Source: Polyodon spathula
Lineage: Eukaryota > Chordata > Actinopteri > Acipenseriformes > Polyodontidae
NCBI RefSeq assembly: GCF_017654505.1
Contig: NC_054543.1
Location: forward strand, 24,342,339 to 24,406,338
Reading direction: 5' to 3'
Length of the DNA stretch: 64,000 nucleotides
In this document: piece after piece, positions 10,655 to 22,589 of the stretch
Layout: each line of letters starts with the position of its first letter
Numbering within the stretch: position 1 is the first letter of the stretch
Position numbers and translations under genes: made by a program
Notes under the pieces: model-generated
What the model was told of the DNA's origin: nothing
Database searches by the model: none
The model's input: only the letters and a program-made list of their open reading frames with translations

Positions 10655-11460
10655 GCGAAAGTATTGACCCCCCTTGGCATTTTTCCTATTTTGTTGCCTT
10701 ACAACCTGGAATTAAAATGGATTTTTATTTGGATTTCATGTAATGGACATACACAAAATAGTCCAAATTGGTGAAGTGAAATGAAAAAAATAACTTGTTT
10801 AAAAAAATTCTAAAAAATAAATAACGGAAAAGTGGTGCATGCATATGTATTCACCCCCTTTGCTATTAAGCCTCTAAATAAGATCTGGTGCAACCAATTA
10901 CCTTCAGAAAATCACATAATTAGTTAAATAAAGTACACCTGTGTGCAATCTAAGTGTCACAAGATCTGTCACATGATCTCAGTATATATACACCTGTTCT
11001 GAAAGGCCCCAGAGTCTGCAACACCACTAAGCAAGGGGCACCACCAAGCAAGCGGCACCATGAAGACCAAGGAGCTCTCTAAACAGGTCAGGGACAAAGT
11101 TGTGAAGAAGTACAGATCAGGGTTGGGTTATAAAAAAATATCCAAACTTTGAACATCCCACGGAGCACCATTAAAGCCATTATTAAAAAATGGAAAGAAT
11201 ATGGCACCACAACAAACCTGGCAAGAGAGGGCCACCCACCAAAACTCACGGACCAGGCAAGGAGAGCATTAATCAAGAGAGGCAACAAAGAGACCAAAGA
11301 TAACCCTGAAGGAGCTGCAAAGCTCCACAGCGGAGACTGGAGTATCTGTCCATAGGACCACTTTAAGCCGTACACTCCACAGAGCTGGGCTTTACGGAAG
11401 AGTAAGGCGACAAAATAGGAAAAATGCCAAGGGGGGTCAATACTTTCGCAAGCCACTGTA
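10655..11460 (+). mobile_element. internally deleted Tc1 element
   Basis: The right terminus TCAATACTTTCGCAAGCCAC ends at 11460 with TGTA. The left terminus begins abruptly at GCGAAAGTATTGACCCCCC, lacking the outer ACAGTGGCTT that the right end predicts, where the anomalous block stops. The transposase frame stops after its DNA-binding half, and the sequence jumps straight to the right terminal repeat, so the catalytic half was deleted. It is typical of a non-autonomous Tc1 derivative. Confidence 0.85.
11060..11400 (+). pseudogene. Tc1 transposase, N-terminal half only
   Basis: The ATG at 11060 starts MKTKELSKQVRDKVVKK, the usual beginning of this Tc1 group. The frame breaks near 11145 (KKISKL then stop), and a neighbouring frame continues with NIPRSTIKAIIKKWKEYG and KLTDQARRALIKR, the second helix-turn-helix. 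None of the catalytic Asp or Glu motifs is present. Pseudogene by frameshift plus internal deletion. Confidence 0.85.
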
Positions 11461-12249
11461 CCAGTACATTCATTTGAAAACTTGGCGCCTAGTTATGGAG
11501 CCAATTGTGTATTTGAATGGTCCTGTATGAATGTGTGCACGATATATTGTGTGTGTTTCAAACAAAATAAAAGATCGAAGCCACAGGGGAGGAGGAAGGG
11601 GATGGTTATACATGCATTCGCTGCATCGTGAGGGGATTGCATGAAGATCGAAGATCAGGCCCATATAGTTTTATACACATTTGTAGTCATTTATTGTACA
11701 ATATATTGGGAGTGCTTCTTTATATGGGCTGTCTGAGTGGTTATCAACATCCCAAAATATGCTAAAGTTTAAACATGTATTCTCAAAAGTTTAAACCTTT
11801 AGTTGGGGTCCTCATAAAAACATTTGTATTGGATTATATTCAAATGCAATCCAAAATGTCTGAAGGTGGCTTGACGTTGGAGTGTGTGATGAGTTTCTGA
11901 AGTGAGGGGGTTTGAAGACTGTAATTTCTGTCACTGTAGTGATGTTGCTGCAGCTGACACTCTGACATTGCCACAGTTGCTGAGGGTGTTTTTCTTTAAC
12001 TTTTAATACATTTATGATGTAAAAAGCTTTGAAAACAAGGTATAAAGACATTGAGCCATTTTTCGAAGCGCTTGGACCACACTGTTGGCACTCTTTGAAA
12101 TGCTACATGACGTGGCTGTATCCAGAAACAGGGGCCATGTTGCAGTGTCCCTGATTCCTTTGATTTGGAAAACCATAATATTCTGATAATTAAAATGTCA
12201 TTGCTGGGCTTCAAAGAAAATGCACTTTGTTTTAATTGGATTGCTTTAA
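11461..12249. other. intronic sequence, nothing recognised
   Basis: This part of the AHR intron has no convincing exon, RNA gene or transposon terminus. Short open frames on the minus strand show no family resemblance. Confidence 0.6.
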
Positions 12250-14285
12250 TGCAGAGTCATGTCGAGTCACTGGGGAGTTAAGACTAAACTGCTTAAGTCA
12301 AGTCGAGTCACCAATCTGTCTCGAGTCACTTTGAGTCATTAGTTCTGACCAGTGGTTAATTTGTAAAGAAAGAGGTGCCGGGCGCAAACAATGACAATAA
12401 TACCGACCCTAAGAAGCAAACATTCAAAATCATAACATGTTTATTTGAAAGAGTATTGTATGTACTAGTGTTAGATGTTTACAATCGCATATTCTACATC
12501 ATATACAAAGTAGTCATACGTGCAGAAAAATTAATTAATGGCAACCGCAGGACAAATAATAAATAAATACAAAAGCCTGTATACATGTTTTGTTATGGTT
12601 TCGCATTTAAATGGCTTAAAAAACAAACAAATTAAAAGGCATTCAGAGGACTCCAGAAGGACAACATTGATTAAAAATAAAATACGTACCCCAACACGAA
12701 CATTGATTTGACCAACGGTTTGCACAATTATCAACAATGTGTATGCAACAGAAGGCGCTGGTAGATTACAAAAACAATGAATTAAACTTAGGCTAGGTAG
12801 TTACCTTAATATGCTTTTATTCTCTGTTCATTAAATTATATTTATGGAAAAAGGCAAGAGAGAACCAGATCGTTATTATTTTTTATTGTTTTGGTTTAAT
12901 ATAATATAGCAGGCTAATGCTCCTATTGAAGTAGGATACAGTATTTTTTTTCATTAAAAAGTTGTCATTGTTCTTTGTTGAAATTAATGTTCAGCTTTCA
13001 TATTTTGTTGTGGACTACTTATTTAATTGTAAGAAGTTGCTGTGCCTCTGCAGAAATTAAGCACTGGTTCTGACAGTTCAAGATCTTGCTTTAATTAGAT
13101 TAGTTTTACAGGAAATTAGCAATCTATACATAAAAAAAATAAAAATCTGTTAAATACAAAATTAGGTTGCACAATAATGTGGTCATACTTGCCCCACTTA
13201 TGTTCACCATTAAAAGTCCACTGTTTGGGCTTTGTTTTAGTCTGTCCATTTTATTGAATTTGAATGAATCTATTTATAAGCATATTTTGCCACTATATAT
13301 AGACCCCTTTCTCTGTGCTCAATTGGGTTGGGTGTTTAGTAATGGATGATATCACAAAACAAAGAACTATCTAATATATTCTCACTTCTCAATACTGACA
13401 CTCCTCCTTGTAGTTTTGTTTCAGACACATTAACCAAATGAAAGGAAATTTTATGGCATTTAATCTAATGTTGAGATATTACTTCAAGGTTTTAACACAT
13501 GAGACCATTTTATATGATTCACAGGGTAACATAGAATCTGTATTACACATCTCTCCTCTTAGAGTGTTGAGCAATAGAGTCTTTTTCCCTTAAATGTCAA
13601 CTAGACATTTTTAAGTTTCACAAAAGCACAAAACATAATGAAGGGTATAAATTAAGGGCAGTCACCGGTGCTATGTTTTGATTGCAGTTTATTCATATTG
13701 TCTCTTTACAATGCTGGCAGGATGCAGCCTGCTTATTTCTCTCCCGGTCGACTGTATAATTATTAAAAGTGAACTCTACCACCGTAGGTACTTTTAGTGT
13801 AATCTCCATGTTGTTTTGTTTTTTTCGTGTCCGTGACAAAACTCAGAAATCACAAATTTTTGATCAGAAATCTGTCTTTGCTTCTCGCCTACACATTTTC
13901 CCGCATACACTTTTGCTCCCTGCTGCTTGTGACGCTATGATCCCAGAACGGTGCTATAGGCTGAAAGGTGTTTTCTATTTCCTTAACAATGGTCTTAACA
14001 ACCATGGCAGGAACCTGTTTATGTGCAAAATGACAAGATGACTGCATTTGTTAGAGAGGGGCTGCATGTCTTGAAAATGAAATAAGTTTGTTATTGATTT
14101 TATCATAAAGGCAATGACTCGAGTCAGATGGAGACTCTTTTGTGTGACTCGAGTCGAGCCACGTCTTTTGAGCAGGGAGTCAAGTCGAGTCTAGTCTTTG
14201 CTGCAGAGACTCGTCAAGTTGAGTCATTTGATGGCAATGATGAGTCGAGTCATGAAAAATTACGACTTGATTCTGAGTCTTAATT
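12250..14285. mobile_element. candidate transposon with GAGTC subterminal arrays
   Basis: Both ends of this stretch carry clusters of GAGTC and CTCGAGTC: 12254-12340 (GTCGAGTCACTGG, AAGTCGAGTCACC, CTCGAGTCACTTTGAGTC) and 14115-14280 (ACTCGAGTCAGATGG, GACTCGAGTCGAGCC, TGAGTCGAGTCATG). Arrays of short motifs just inside the ends are typical of hAT elements, which bind transposase there. No clear terminal repeats, target duplication or transposase were identified, so the extent is a guess. It ends about 50 bp from the in-frame stop that follows AHR exon 10. Confidence 0.45.
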
Positions 14286-14392
14286 CACCTCACCACAATC
14301 TCAGTGAAAAACTAGGGAAAAAAAAACAATAAGGGACTCTATTGCCAACCAGAGATGTCTTGCTTCTTAACATTTAAGAGAATCTCTTTTAC

Positions 14393-16391
14393 CGGAGTCT
14401 TCCCATTGCAGTTTATAAAACACTGCTCCAGGAGAATCTCAGGAGGAAAGCCAGGCTGGAACTGGCATGACGGAGAGCTGATGCTGATGTCTTCCTGAGC
14501 AGTGACTGTAGTGCCCGCTATGGGTTCGCTAGGCTTTGTCTGGTAGTAGCAGGATGCCTTGCGGGGGCTTTGGGTGGGGGACAGCTTTATATTAAGGCAA
14601 GAAGGGGTAGAGTGTTCCATGCTGCTAAACTGCACCCTGTTCAGTGGGGGAGAGGAATTGCTCTTGAACATGCAGCTGCTTGTCGAAGGGAGGCCTGCTA
14701 ACCCCACAGGGGTCTGATAGACTCTGCTTATTTGTTGGGCTCCAAAGCCCAACCCACACTGTTGAAACTGATTGTTCTGAGCCAACAGAGAACTTATTTG
14801 GGGAATGCTTTGAAGTCCTTGGGTTTGGCTATAAGACACTGTAGGGTGAACACCCACTAGTCTTTCCTGGTGTGGCTCAGTGGGGTACAGCTGTCCATTT
14901 TGGATCACTGCTTGCGGCTGTAACTGCTGCATTCTCTGCACTAGATTTGTTTGATGGTGGTGCTGTTTTGGTAGCTGATTCATCATCAAAGGGTTCTGGG
15001 GCAGGGATAGCTGCTGCAGATCGTTTTGTAGTTCATTCTGGGCCGACATGGGCACCTGCTGAAGGTTCTGGGTGTAGTTAGTGTTGGACGTGGAAGTAAC
15101 CCATTGACTATCCTCAGTAGAAGTCATAGGATTCAGTAGCTGCTGTGCTGGCATCAGCTGGGACGTCTGAAGTTGGCTTTGGAGAGCCAGTGGGTTGGGC
15201 TGACCATTGTTGGCCTGAGGGTTTGGTCTTATTTGAGAGAAACCGTCCATGTTATTCTGGGGTATCTGTGGCTGCCCATGGTTGGAGAAGCCCTGGGAGC
15301 CAACTATGCTCTGCTGCAAGCTGTGTCCCATGAGGTTCTGTGCACAGGGTCCAGACAGTGTCTGGCCAAACTGCAGCTGATTGTTAGCATTGAGCTCCAT
15401 GCTGTCTTGGGAGCTAAAGTGAACAAAGGAGTTTGGGGCATTCAGATTGGCAGGTGACTGTTGCTGAAGCTTGGGCTGCATGTCATTTGAGACATTCAGT
15501 CCTTTGTGATTTTGAGGACCAGCCTGCAGAAAGCCTTGGAAGCCTGCCAGACTGGGCTCATCCATTCCAACTTGGTTGGGCTGGATGCCTACCTGATGGG
15601 CTGAAAGCAACTGCTGGTTTTGATCCATCTGGGTGGTCTGAAAGGATTGCAAAGGTGATTCCTGTAAGTCCTGTAGAGTTTGACCCTGTGACTGTGAGCA
15701 AGTTTGGGTGTCAAACTGTGCAACAAAGCCATTTGGAAGTCGGCCTTCAAATAAATTTGGCTGAGCATCTCCAGTGGAATCCATCTGCTCGGCCAGGGTG
15801 TTGATAGAAGACTGACCGTTATCTTTCCCGTTGTTGTTGGGTTTGCATTGCTCTTTGAACAAGGCATCCTCAACATAGGAGAAGATGTCATTGTTAAGGA
15901 TATCATTGAGCTCTATGGACATTTCACTGTTGTTAATGTCCATCTCAAGCAAGGTTTCCTCCCAGTGCTTTAGCTCCAGCCCATCAACATGTTGGAGGTA
16001 ATTTCCATTGAATAGCTTCTCCAAAGCATCCATCATGGCCAAGGACTCGCTTTCCTCCTTGACGCTGGCATTCTGTCTGTGGTTTCCTGGAATCCAGGGG
16101 TCACCAAGGACATTCACCAGCGTGGTGTCATCCATGGCTTTATCGAGAGAGTACTGGGGCTCGGAGGCCGCATGTGACACGTAGATGGACTGGTCTTGCT
16201 TCAACATGGCGCCCAGAAGAGAGTTGGGATCAATGCTCTTCTGTTCAGCGCCCTTCTTGTTCTTGGCTGGAAAAACATTGGAGAAGTCATCCCCAATAGA
16301 ACCGATTTCATAAAGGACCGCCTCTCCGGTGGCGAAGTTGAAGGGAAGCTGCAGCGTCCTCTGGCGCAAGTGCTCCTCCCCTTCTTCGTTT
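14393..16391 (-). CDS. ahr: AHR exon 10, glutamine-rich transactivation domain
   Basis: This is the large transactivation exon of the aryl hydrocarbon receptor, the ligand-activated bHLH-PAS transcription factor that pairs with ARNT and drives cyp1 genes. The acceptor TTTTCCAG precedes AAACGAAGAAG; with TC from exon 9 this makes SNEEGEEHLRQR, matching the conserved start of this exon. Next come LPFNFATGEAVLYE and SLLGAMLKQDQSIYV. An acidic stretch with NDIFSYVEDALF parallels the ILTYVQDSL region of human AHR, then about 400 residues are rich in Gln, Asn and Ser. The frame stays open to a TAG at 14339-14341 if unspliced. I chose the GT donor at 14391-14392 (CCG then GTAAAA), which is only moderate but is in phase with the exon at 4175-4285. 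Whether this is the AHR1 or AHR2 paralogue is not settled. Confidence 0.93.
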
Positions 16392-16946
16392 CTGGAAAAT
16401 ATAAAAATACAATAATTGTACATTGCAGAAATACTTGCTGTGCTTCTGTATAACACCTTTAATTACTAAAATAAATACTGAAGATTATCAATACAAAATA
16501 TTTAAATGAAATATAAATACCTAACTATGTACACTAATTAAATGATTATGCAATAATCAATTATCTAAATGCAATTATCTTGCAGTAATTAAACTATTTC
16601 GTGCAAGTACAATTATGTATTAAGCTATTTATAAGGTATAATTCAAAGATATATGAATAATGGCCAAGAAAAAAATAGTGTACTACAACCAGAAGGAAAA
16701 GTTAGTCCAATCAAATTCTAATATACTACATACAACTATGAATATTAAACAGCAGCGCAAGAGTGCTGCAGTATGTCAGGTGTTAACATTGAGTATGAAC
16801 AAGAGAGATCAGAAGGAGGCTATAGAAGACAGGTGAGTTAGCTAGTCCATTCAGGACACAAAGGGCTGCCTTTAGAAAAGCTTTCATTAAACCACACTCT
16901 AGTGTTTTCATGCATAAAAATAATGAAGTTGCAGGAAACTACATAC

Positions 16947-17088
16947 GACAAGGCTCTTTGACGGGCAACGATGAAATCTGGCCTTCCTCCTTTATAAATA
17001 AGGCGAGCATTTGCCTGAACCCAAACCCAACTTCCGTTCTTGGTCAGTAGTCTGAATACTGTGAGGCCGCTTTCTCCTGTTTTAATCA
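16947..17088 (-). CDS. ahr: AHR exon 9, end of PAS-B
   Basis: Acceptor TTTTTGCAG and donor GTATGT flank 142 bp that start with TG (completing Met with the A of exon 8) and end with TC. It encodes [34 protein letters not shown] and IVARQRAL, a close match to the C-terminal strands of the AHR PAS-B fold, which forms the ligand pocket. The Ala in [10 protein letters not shown] is at the position of mouse Ala375 and human Val381, which known mutants show to affect dioxin affinity. Confidence 0.96.
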
Positions 17089-17252
17089 CTGCAAAAATAC
17101 AATTAAATTAATCATTTTTAAAAAAGAGCTTGAATAGAATTCCATAATATACAACTGTGGTGGTTAATTCACAATTAGGCCATATTGACTGGAAATTGTT
17201 ATAAAAAACAAAGAATAAACAGAAATGATTGTCTCAAGGCTCTTAATCTCTC

Positions 17253-17811
17253 TTAACCCTTTGCAGTCCATTTATTCAGCGCCTGTCAGGCATGTCAGGT
17301 GCAATTTATTTTCACACACACTGTTTATTTTACACGTGCTGTTTATTTTTTTTTTTTTCCCCCCCAAGTAAAACTGGTTTAAAAGGCATTGCAATGCTAA
17401 GTGACATCAGTACTGCATCTCCAGCTAAGCCCCACCTCGTGTTCGCTGTATTTTTCACATACTTCTTTATAGACATGCATACTGATAAACCATCTCCTGA
17501 TCACTTATTTTATCACCAAAGCACTGCAAATGTCTGTGATATTCTTTGAGCACTGGATGTAGAAGCAGCTACCTCCTTTGTTTATGTCTGCTTATCTCTG
17601 TGTGGTGCAGCTGCTAGGGCTATTGCTCACACGCCCCTTTTTTCGGTTTCATTTGGCCATTGAATGGTTTTCTTGGCTTTTTTCAGAAAAAAAACGACTA
17701 CAGACCTGTGCTTTACGTCTTTTCGATGATGTCGGACAGGGTCCGACATCGGACTGGAAAGGGAAAATCATAATGTTGGACCTGGTCCGACATTGGACCG
17801 CAAAGGGTTAA
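17253..17811. mobile_element. piggyBac-like MITE, copy 1
   Basis: TTAACCCTTTGCAGTCC at the left and GGACCGCAAAGGGTTAA at the right form inverted repeats, flanked by TTAA, the piggyBac target. There is no transposase. Copies at 34320-34892 and 60775-62942 share the terminal CCCTTTGCAG. It sits in the short intron between AHR exons 8 and 9. Confidence 0.85.
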
Positions 17812-17895
17812 GCATGAACCGATTTTTACAGGCTTACAGGCCATTCCGACTATGAGAGGAAAGGCCAGCAATGCAGTGATGACAGACTAACTTAC

Positions 17896-18005
17896 TTCTG
17901 ACATGGTTGTCTGCGCAGTGCATCATATCGGCTGCGTGAATAAACTGATACCCGGTGCCTCTCATGCAGAGCTCAGTGTCTGTGTAACCCAGGACCACCT
18001 TCCCT
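17896..18005 (-). CDS. ahr: AHR exon 8, PAS-B core
   Basis: Acceptor TTTTAG and donor GTAAGT bound 110 bp that begin with A (completing Arg with the AG of exon 7) and end with A. The peptide [29 protein letters not shown] and ADNHVR aligns with the central PAS-B helices of AHR, including the conserved [10 protein letters not shown]. Phases on both sides fit exons 7 and 9 exactly. Confidence 0.96.
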
Positions 18006-18342
18006 CTAAAACGTGAAACAAAAAAACATTTTCAACATCAGAATTGAAACAGAGGCTAAAGCTATTTTCATATGTGGTATTTCCAAATGTCTAACAACAT
18101 ATAAACTTGGAGGGGGGGGGTCTCACTTCAGTTTGATCAAAACAAACTTTGGCCATTCATATATTCTTTCAAATGTACATTAACACATTCATTTAAAAAT
18201 AAACGGCTGAAATTGCCGGCAGGAGCACTCAGGAGTAAGGTGCATTTTGTTTCATTTGCATGACACCTGCCAGTTTGCCATTACCGGGACTGACTGTACA
18301 AGCAGTGGAACTAGCATCATTTTTTGAAATTTAAGAAGGTAC

Positions 18343-18545
18343 CTGGTGTCACATCCCATAGGTGTGAAGTCTAGCTTGTGCTTCGTCTGGAAGATGAGAG
18401 TCTTTGTCCTGATCTCCAGGATGGAAGGAGGCTGGAGGGGCGTGCCAATGGCAAACAGAGCCAGCTGAGAGGGGACCAGGGTGCCGTCCTCCGATAGCTT
18501 GTTCTGCCCATGGAGGAACTTCAACCGGCCTTGGAAATTGAGTGC
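18343..18545 (-). CDS. ahr: AHR exon 7, start of PAS-B ligand-binding domain
   Basis: A long T tract ending TTTTTTAG precedes GCACTCAATTTCCAAGG; the exon ends ACCAG before GTACCTT. It encodes [34 protein letters not shown] and [13 protein letters not shown], nearly identical to other vertebrate AHRs. In mammals this region binds ligand and the HSP90 chaperone that holds the receptor in the cytosol. The Ile in LFAIGTPLQ matches the chicken Ile324 position; the Gly after it replaces the Ala of human and mouse. The 203-bp length leaves two bases of a split Arg codon. Confidence 0.97.
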
Positions 18546-19760
18546 CTAAAAAAACAAAATGTTAACAAAACCGACCACTTGCTGACACATTTTATTAAAG
18601 GTGAATACCCTATAACTAACTTGTTTTCCATTTGAAGAAAGCTAGATTCTTCAAGCCTACAATTAAATCAGACTTTTCTCAACAACGAAACAAGGAGTGT
18701 CCTTAAGGATTAGTTAAAGATATGACTGAAAAGATGATAAATCACAAACATTTCAATTTTCAGAAAACAGTATTTGGTTGACAATATGAGGTAAGGATAG
18801 ATAAAGAAAGTGAAATTGTGGGTTATTAAGTTTCTCTACAACACCTCTCAATTATCAAAAATGATTCACAAATTCTTTGCAGAGTTTTCAGGTTAAATAT
18901 GGTGTCCATAGAGTAAATGACTAAATCAAGTGCTCTGCACAGTTGTTATATGATGCTTTTACCTTGTAAGATTTGAAAGTGAAAGACGAAACTTGAAGTA
19001 AACATTATGTGGTGGTTTATTTCAATAGCAAAATAACATGATTAAATATGATAAATGTCTACTTTATCATCATCGCTAAAACATTTTTGGAATGAGAAAC
19101 AAATGATTTGTTAATAACTCCAATCATCGGTGCAACACAGACACACACACACAAGCTTTTAAGAAATCATAGGTCCCTTTATCAGAATTAAAACCAGGTG
19201 ATTGACAATCCGTCCCCGACAATGCTTCCCCCAGACATTTCACCCCTGAGACAAGTTGTCCACTGTGAAATTGAGATTTAAATATAAAACAGACTATTAA
19301 ACTGTATTGTATAATGGCAGGGTGGCATGTGCCCACATTTTGTAGTAGGCTAACTACAGTTCAGATTGTTCTGCCGCTGTTGCATTTCTAACATGGCATC
19401 TGTTGGGCATGATGAGATTTGGGTTTCATAAGTCTGTAGTATAATGCAATATAGAAACCCTGTAGGTACAAATAAAGCAAAGCATATCTTTTTTCTTTTT
19501 TTGTTAACAACACAAGTCACAAGCCAGTGTTTACTAAATTAATAAGAAAAAAGGAATGGGAACTGGTAGCAAATAAAAGACTAAGACAGCTAATGAACAA
19601 AGTTATCGGAAATTCCCAACAGCCATATACAAAGCCCAATAAACACCCCAGATAACCCCCACAATCACACTCCACACATGCTCACAACATCCAGCTGTTC
19701 AGTAAATGTTAACCCTTGGGTGTAATTTGGGGGATGGTAACCAGTGCTCTACCTCCTCTT
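18546..19760. other. AHR intron 6, 3' part, nothing recognised
   Basis: AT-rich intronic sequence next to exon 7. No exon-like frame, transposon terminus or RNA gene was recognised. Confidence 0.6.
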
Positions 19761-20604
19761 AGAGCCCTGCAACCCGATGGGACCTGACTATAAATGTCGG
19801 ATTCGGATCGGGTCGGGTGTAGTTTTAATGCAAACGGGTTCGGGTCAGGTCGGGTTATGTAGCATTACCAACTGTCATCAGATTTTACACAAGAACGTGC
19901 CTTAGCTGCAAGCGCACAGCACTCATCTAGCTTCAGGACACTGAGAAAGTACACTAGTGTGGAGGTGTCAATAACCAGCTCTAAATATATCAGTTTGTAT
20001 GTCACTGAAATCCTATTGGTTAAGAGAAGCAATGTGCTACCTAGCAATAGCCAATCAAATGCATTTTAAGACATGCTATGTCACCTACTGAGGACAGAGT
20101 CATGAGAAAAGGACAATACAATTTTAAATTAAAATAATACAATGCTTATTGCCTCTAGACAAGTTATAGTCCTGCATGGACTTTTTGATTAACCACATTG
20201 CTGTGTACTTACTACATTTCTCTTCATTGTCCGATGCGATGGATAGACTAGTGTGTGAGTGTGATATGTTGGTTTTTTGGTTTGCTAAACAGAAAGGTGC
20301 TGAAAGGATGAAAAGTGCAGTTGGTTGTGTATTACACAATGTTAAAACCTTAGTAGTTTATTTATTTATTTATTTATTGGTTGTGTGTGTTTCTTTTACT
20401 GACAGTGCCATTTGCTGGCAATCGCTGTTTAGAGTGTTGGTAGTTTATATTAACTATGACGTCACTTATTTAGTATTTAGATAATCTCACGCATTGCAGT
20501 TTTAAGAATTTGAGATCTCTGAATTGAGTCGGGTCGGTTCCAAACAAAGACATGCTTGCTCGGTATCAGGTCGGTCTCGGGTTGAGTGTGGTCGGGTAGG
20601 GCTT
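19761..20604. mobile_element. non-autonomous hAT-like element with CGGGTCGGGT arrays
   Basis: The ends are related inverted sequences (AGAGCCCTGCAACCCGA at the left; TCGGGTAGGGCTT at the right). Just inside both ends lie repeats of CGGGTCGGGT-type motifs (19800-19860 and 20526-20598). Short motif arrays inside the termini are typical of hAT elements. No transposase frame and no clear 8-bp target duplication were found. Confidence 0.55.
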
Positions 20605-20691
20605 AAAACTCTGGCCCAAGCAGACCTCTACCTCCTTCTATCCTCCTATACTCTCCCTCTTGCGTTAGCTTTTTGGCACATAGAGTGAGAA

Positions 20692-20692
<1 letters not shown>

Positions 20693-20782
<90 letters not shown>
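20693..20782. repeat. (AT)n(AC)n microsatellite
   Basis: About 35 AT units followed by about nine AC units, directly against the left terminus of the Tc1-type element at 20781. Confidence 0.95.
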
Positions 20783-22247
20783 GTGCCGTGAAAAAGTATT
20801 TACCCCCGTCTGATTTTCTGCATTTTTACATATTTTTGACACAATGTTATCTAATATTAGATCTTCAACCAAAATCTAATATTAGATAAAAGGGATCCTG
20901 AGTGGAGAAATAACACAAAATTTTGATACTTATTTAATTTATTTATTAAATAAAGTTATGCAACACCCAATGCCCCCGTGTGAAAAAGTAATCACCCCCT
21001 TAGACTCAATAACTGGTTAAGCCACCTTTAGCAGCAATAACTGCAACCAAACGCTTCCTGTAGTTATTGATCGGTCTCTCACAGCACCGTGGAGGAATTT
21101 TGGCGCACTCATGCAGAAATGCTTTAATGGTGACATTTGTGGGTTTTCGAGCATAAACTGCTTGTTTCAGGCCACATCTCAATGGGGTTTAGGTCTGGGC
21201 TTTGACTAGGCCATTCCAAAACTTTAAATTTCTTGTTCTTCAACTATTCTGATGTAGACTTGCTTGTGTATTTCGGATCATTGTCTTGCTGCATGACCCA
21301 GTTGCGCTTCAGCTTCAGCTCACGGACGGATGGCCTGACATTCTCCTGTATAATTCTGTGATACAGACCAGAATTCATGGTTCCTTCAGTGATGGCAAGT
21401 TGTCCAGGTCCTGATGCAGCAAACCATCACCAAATCATGACACTACCGCCACCTTGCTTGAACGTTGGTATGAGGTTCTTACTGTGGAATGCAGTGTTTG
21501 GTTTTCACCAGAAATACCGGGGCCCATGTTGGCCAAAAAGTTCCACTTTTGACCATCTGTCCATAGGACATTGTTCCAGAACTCTTGACATGCAGGTGCT
21601 TTTTGCAAACTTGAGACGAGCATTCATGTTTTTCTTAGTAAGCAGTGGTTTCCGCCTTGCTACTCTGCCATGAATCCTATTTTTGCCCAGTGTCTTTCTG
21701 ATGGTGAAGTCATGAACACTGACCTTAGCCGAGGAGAGATCCCTGGATGTTGTTGTAGGTTCGTTGCGACTTCCTGGACGATTTTACGCCTTGCTCTTAG
21801 AGAGATTTTGGCAGGACAGCCACTCCTGGGAAGATTCATTACTGACCCAAGCTCCATTTTGATGGCATGACGTGCCTCTAGAACCTGTGTGCTGACAACT
21901 TCACTCTGATGGAAAGGGCCAAAGTTAGTCAGATTTATATTGGGCAGGGCTGGCCCAAATCAGGCCTGATTGTTAACCAAAGTATTCAAACAGCTGACCC
22001 TAACTAACCCTTTACATGGGTTGAGTTAACTAGGGGGGCAATAACTTTTTCACATCTGAAAATTGCATGTTTCATTACCTTGCACACTAAACAAATGAAA
22101 GAAGCACCAAACTTTGGTGTAATTTTTTTCTCTCAGACTCCCTCTATAAACTACTACAACCCACAAAAAGATCTGACCAATTTCAATGTGAAAAATGTGC
22201 AAAAATTCAGAAAATCAGACAGGGGGAAAATACATTTTCATGGCACT
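20781..22247 (-). mobile_element. Tc1/mariner element, family C
   Basis: The left end CAGTGCCGTGAAAAAGTATT and right end ATACATTTTCATGGCACT are inverted repeats, with longer matching flanks inside (AAAATCAGAC with GTCTGATTTT). A decayed transposase lies on the minus strand. The right terminus abuts the next Tc1 element. Confidence 0.88.
21215..21860 (-). pseudogene. decayed Tc1 transposase, family C
   Basis: Minus-strand pieces in shifting frames read NLPRSGCPAKISLRARRKI (DNA-binding half) and VLWTDGQKWNFL, which covers the first catalytic Asp (WTDGQK for the usual WSDE). Further on are SGENQTLHSTV and traces of QQDNDP. Several frameshifts and stops separate them. It belongs to the Tc1 transposases but not to the same family as copies A, B, E or F. 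Confidence 0.8.
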
Positions 22248-22589
22248 ATATATATTACAATTACAAATGGTACATTGAAATTTCGTTCTGTTTGATATTT
22301 TATTTTTAAACACTGAAATTCAGAATCAATTATTATAAGGTGACATTGGTTTTATGTTGGGAAATATTTTTAAGAAAAATAAAAAACTGAAATACCTTGC
22401 TTGCATAAATATTCAACCCCTGTGCTGTGGAAGCTCACTGTTTGCACCGATGAAAGAAATTGCCCAAACGAGGACACAATTACCTTACCACTGGCCTCCA
22501 CCTGTGAACCATTAAAGTTGCTGTCACATTTTCTGGATAAAAACCCTACTGTTGAAGGATCATTGGTAAGGCTGTGAATCTGAAGGAAA

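Noticed and set aside
14872..15804. Plus-strand frames opposite AHR exon 10
   Set aside because: They are antisense shadows of the Gln-rich coding exon, with no independent support.
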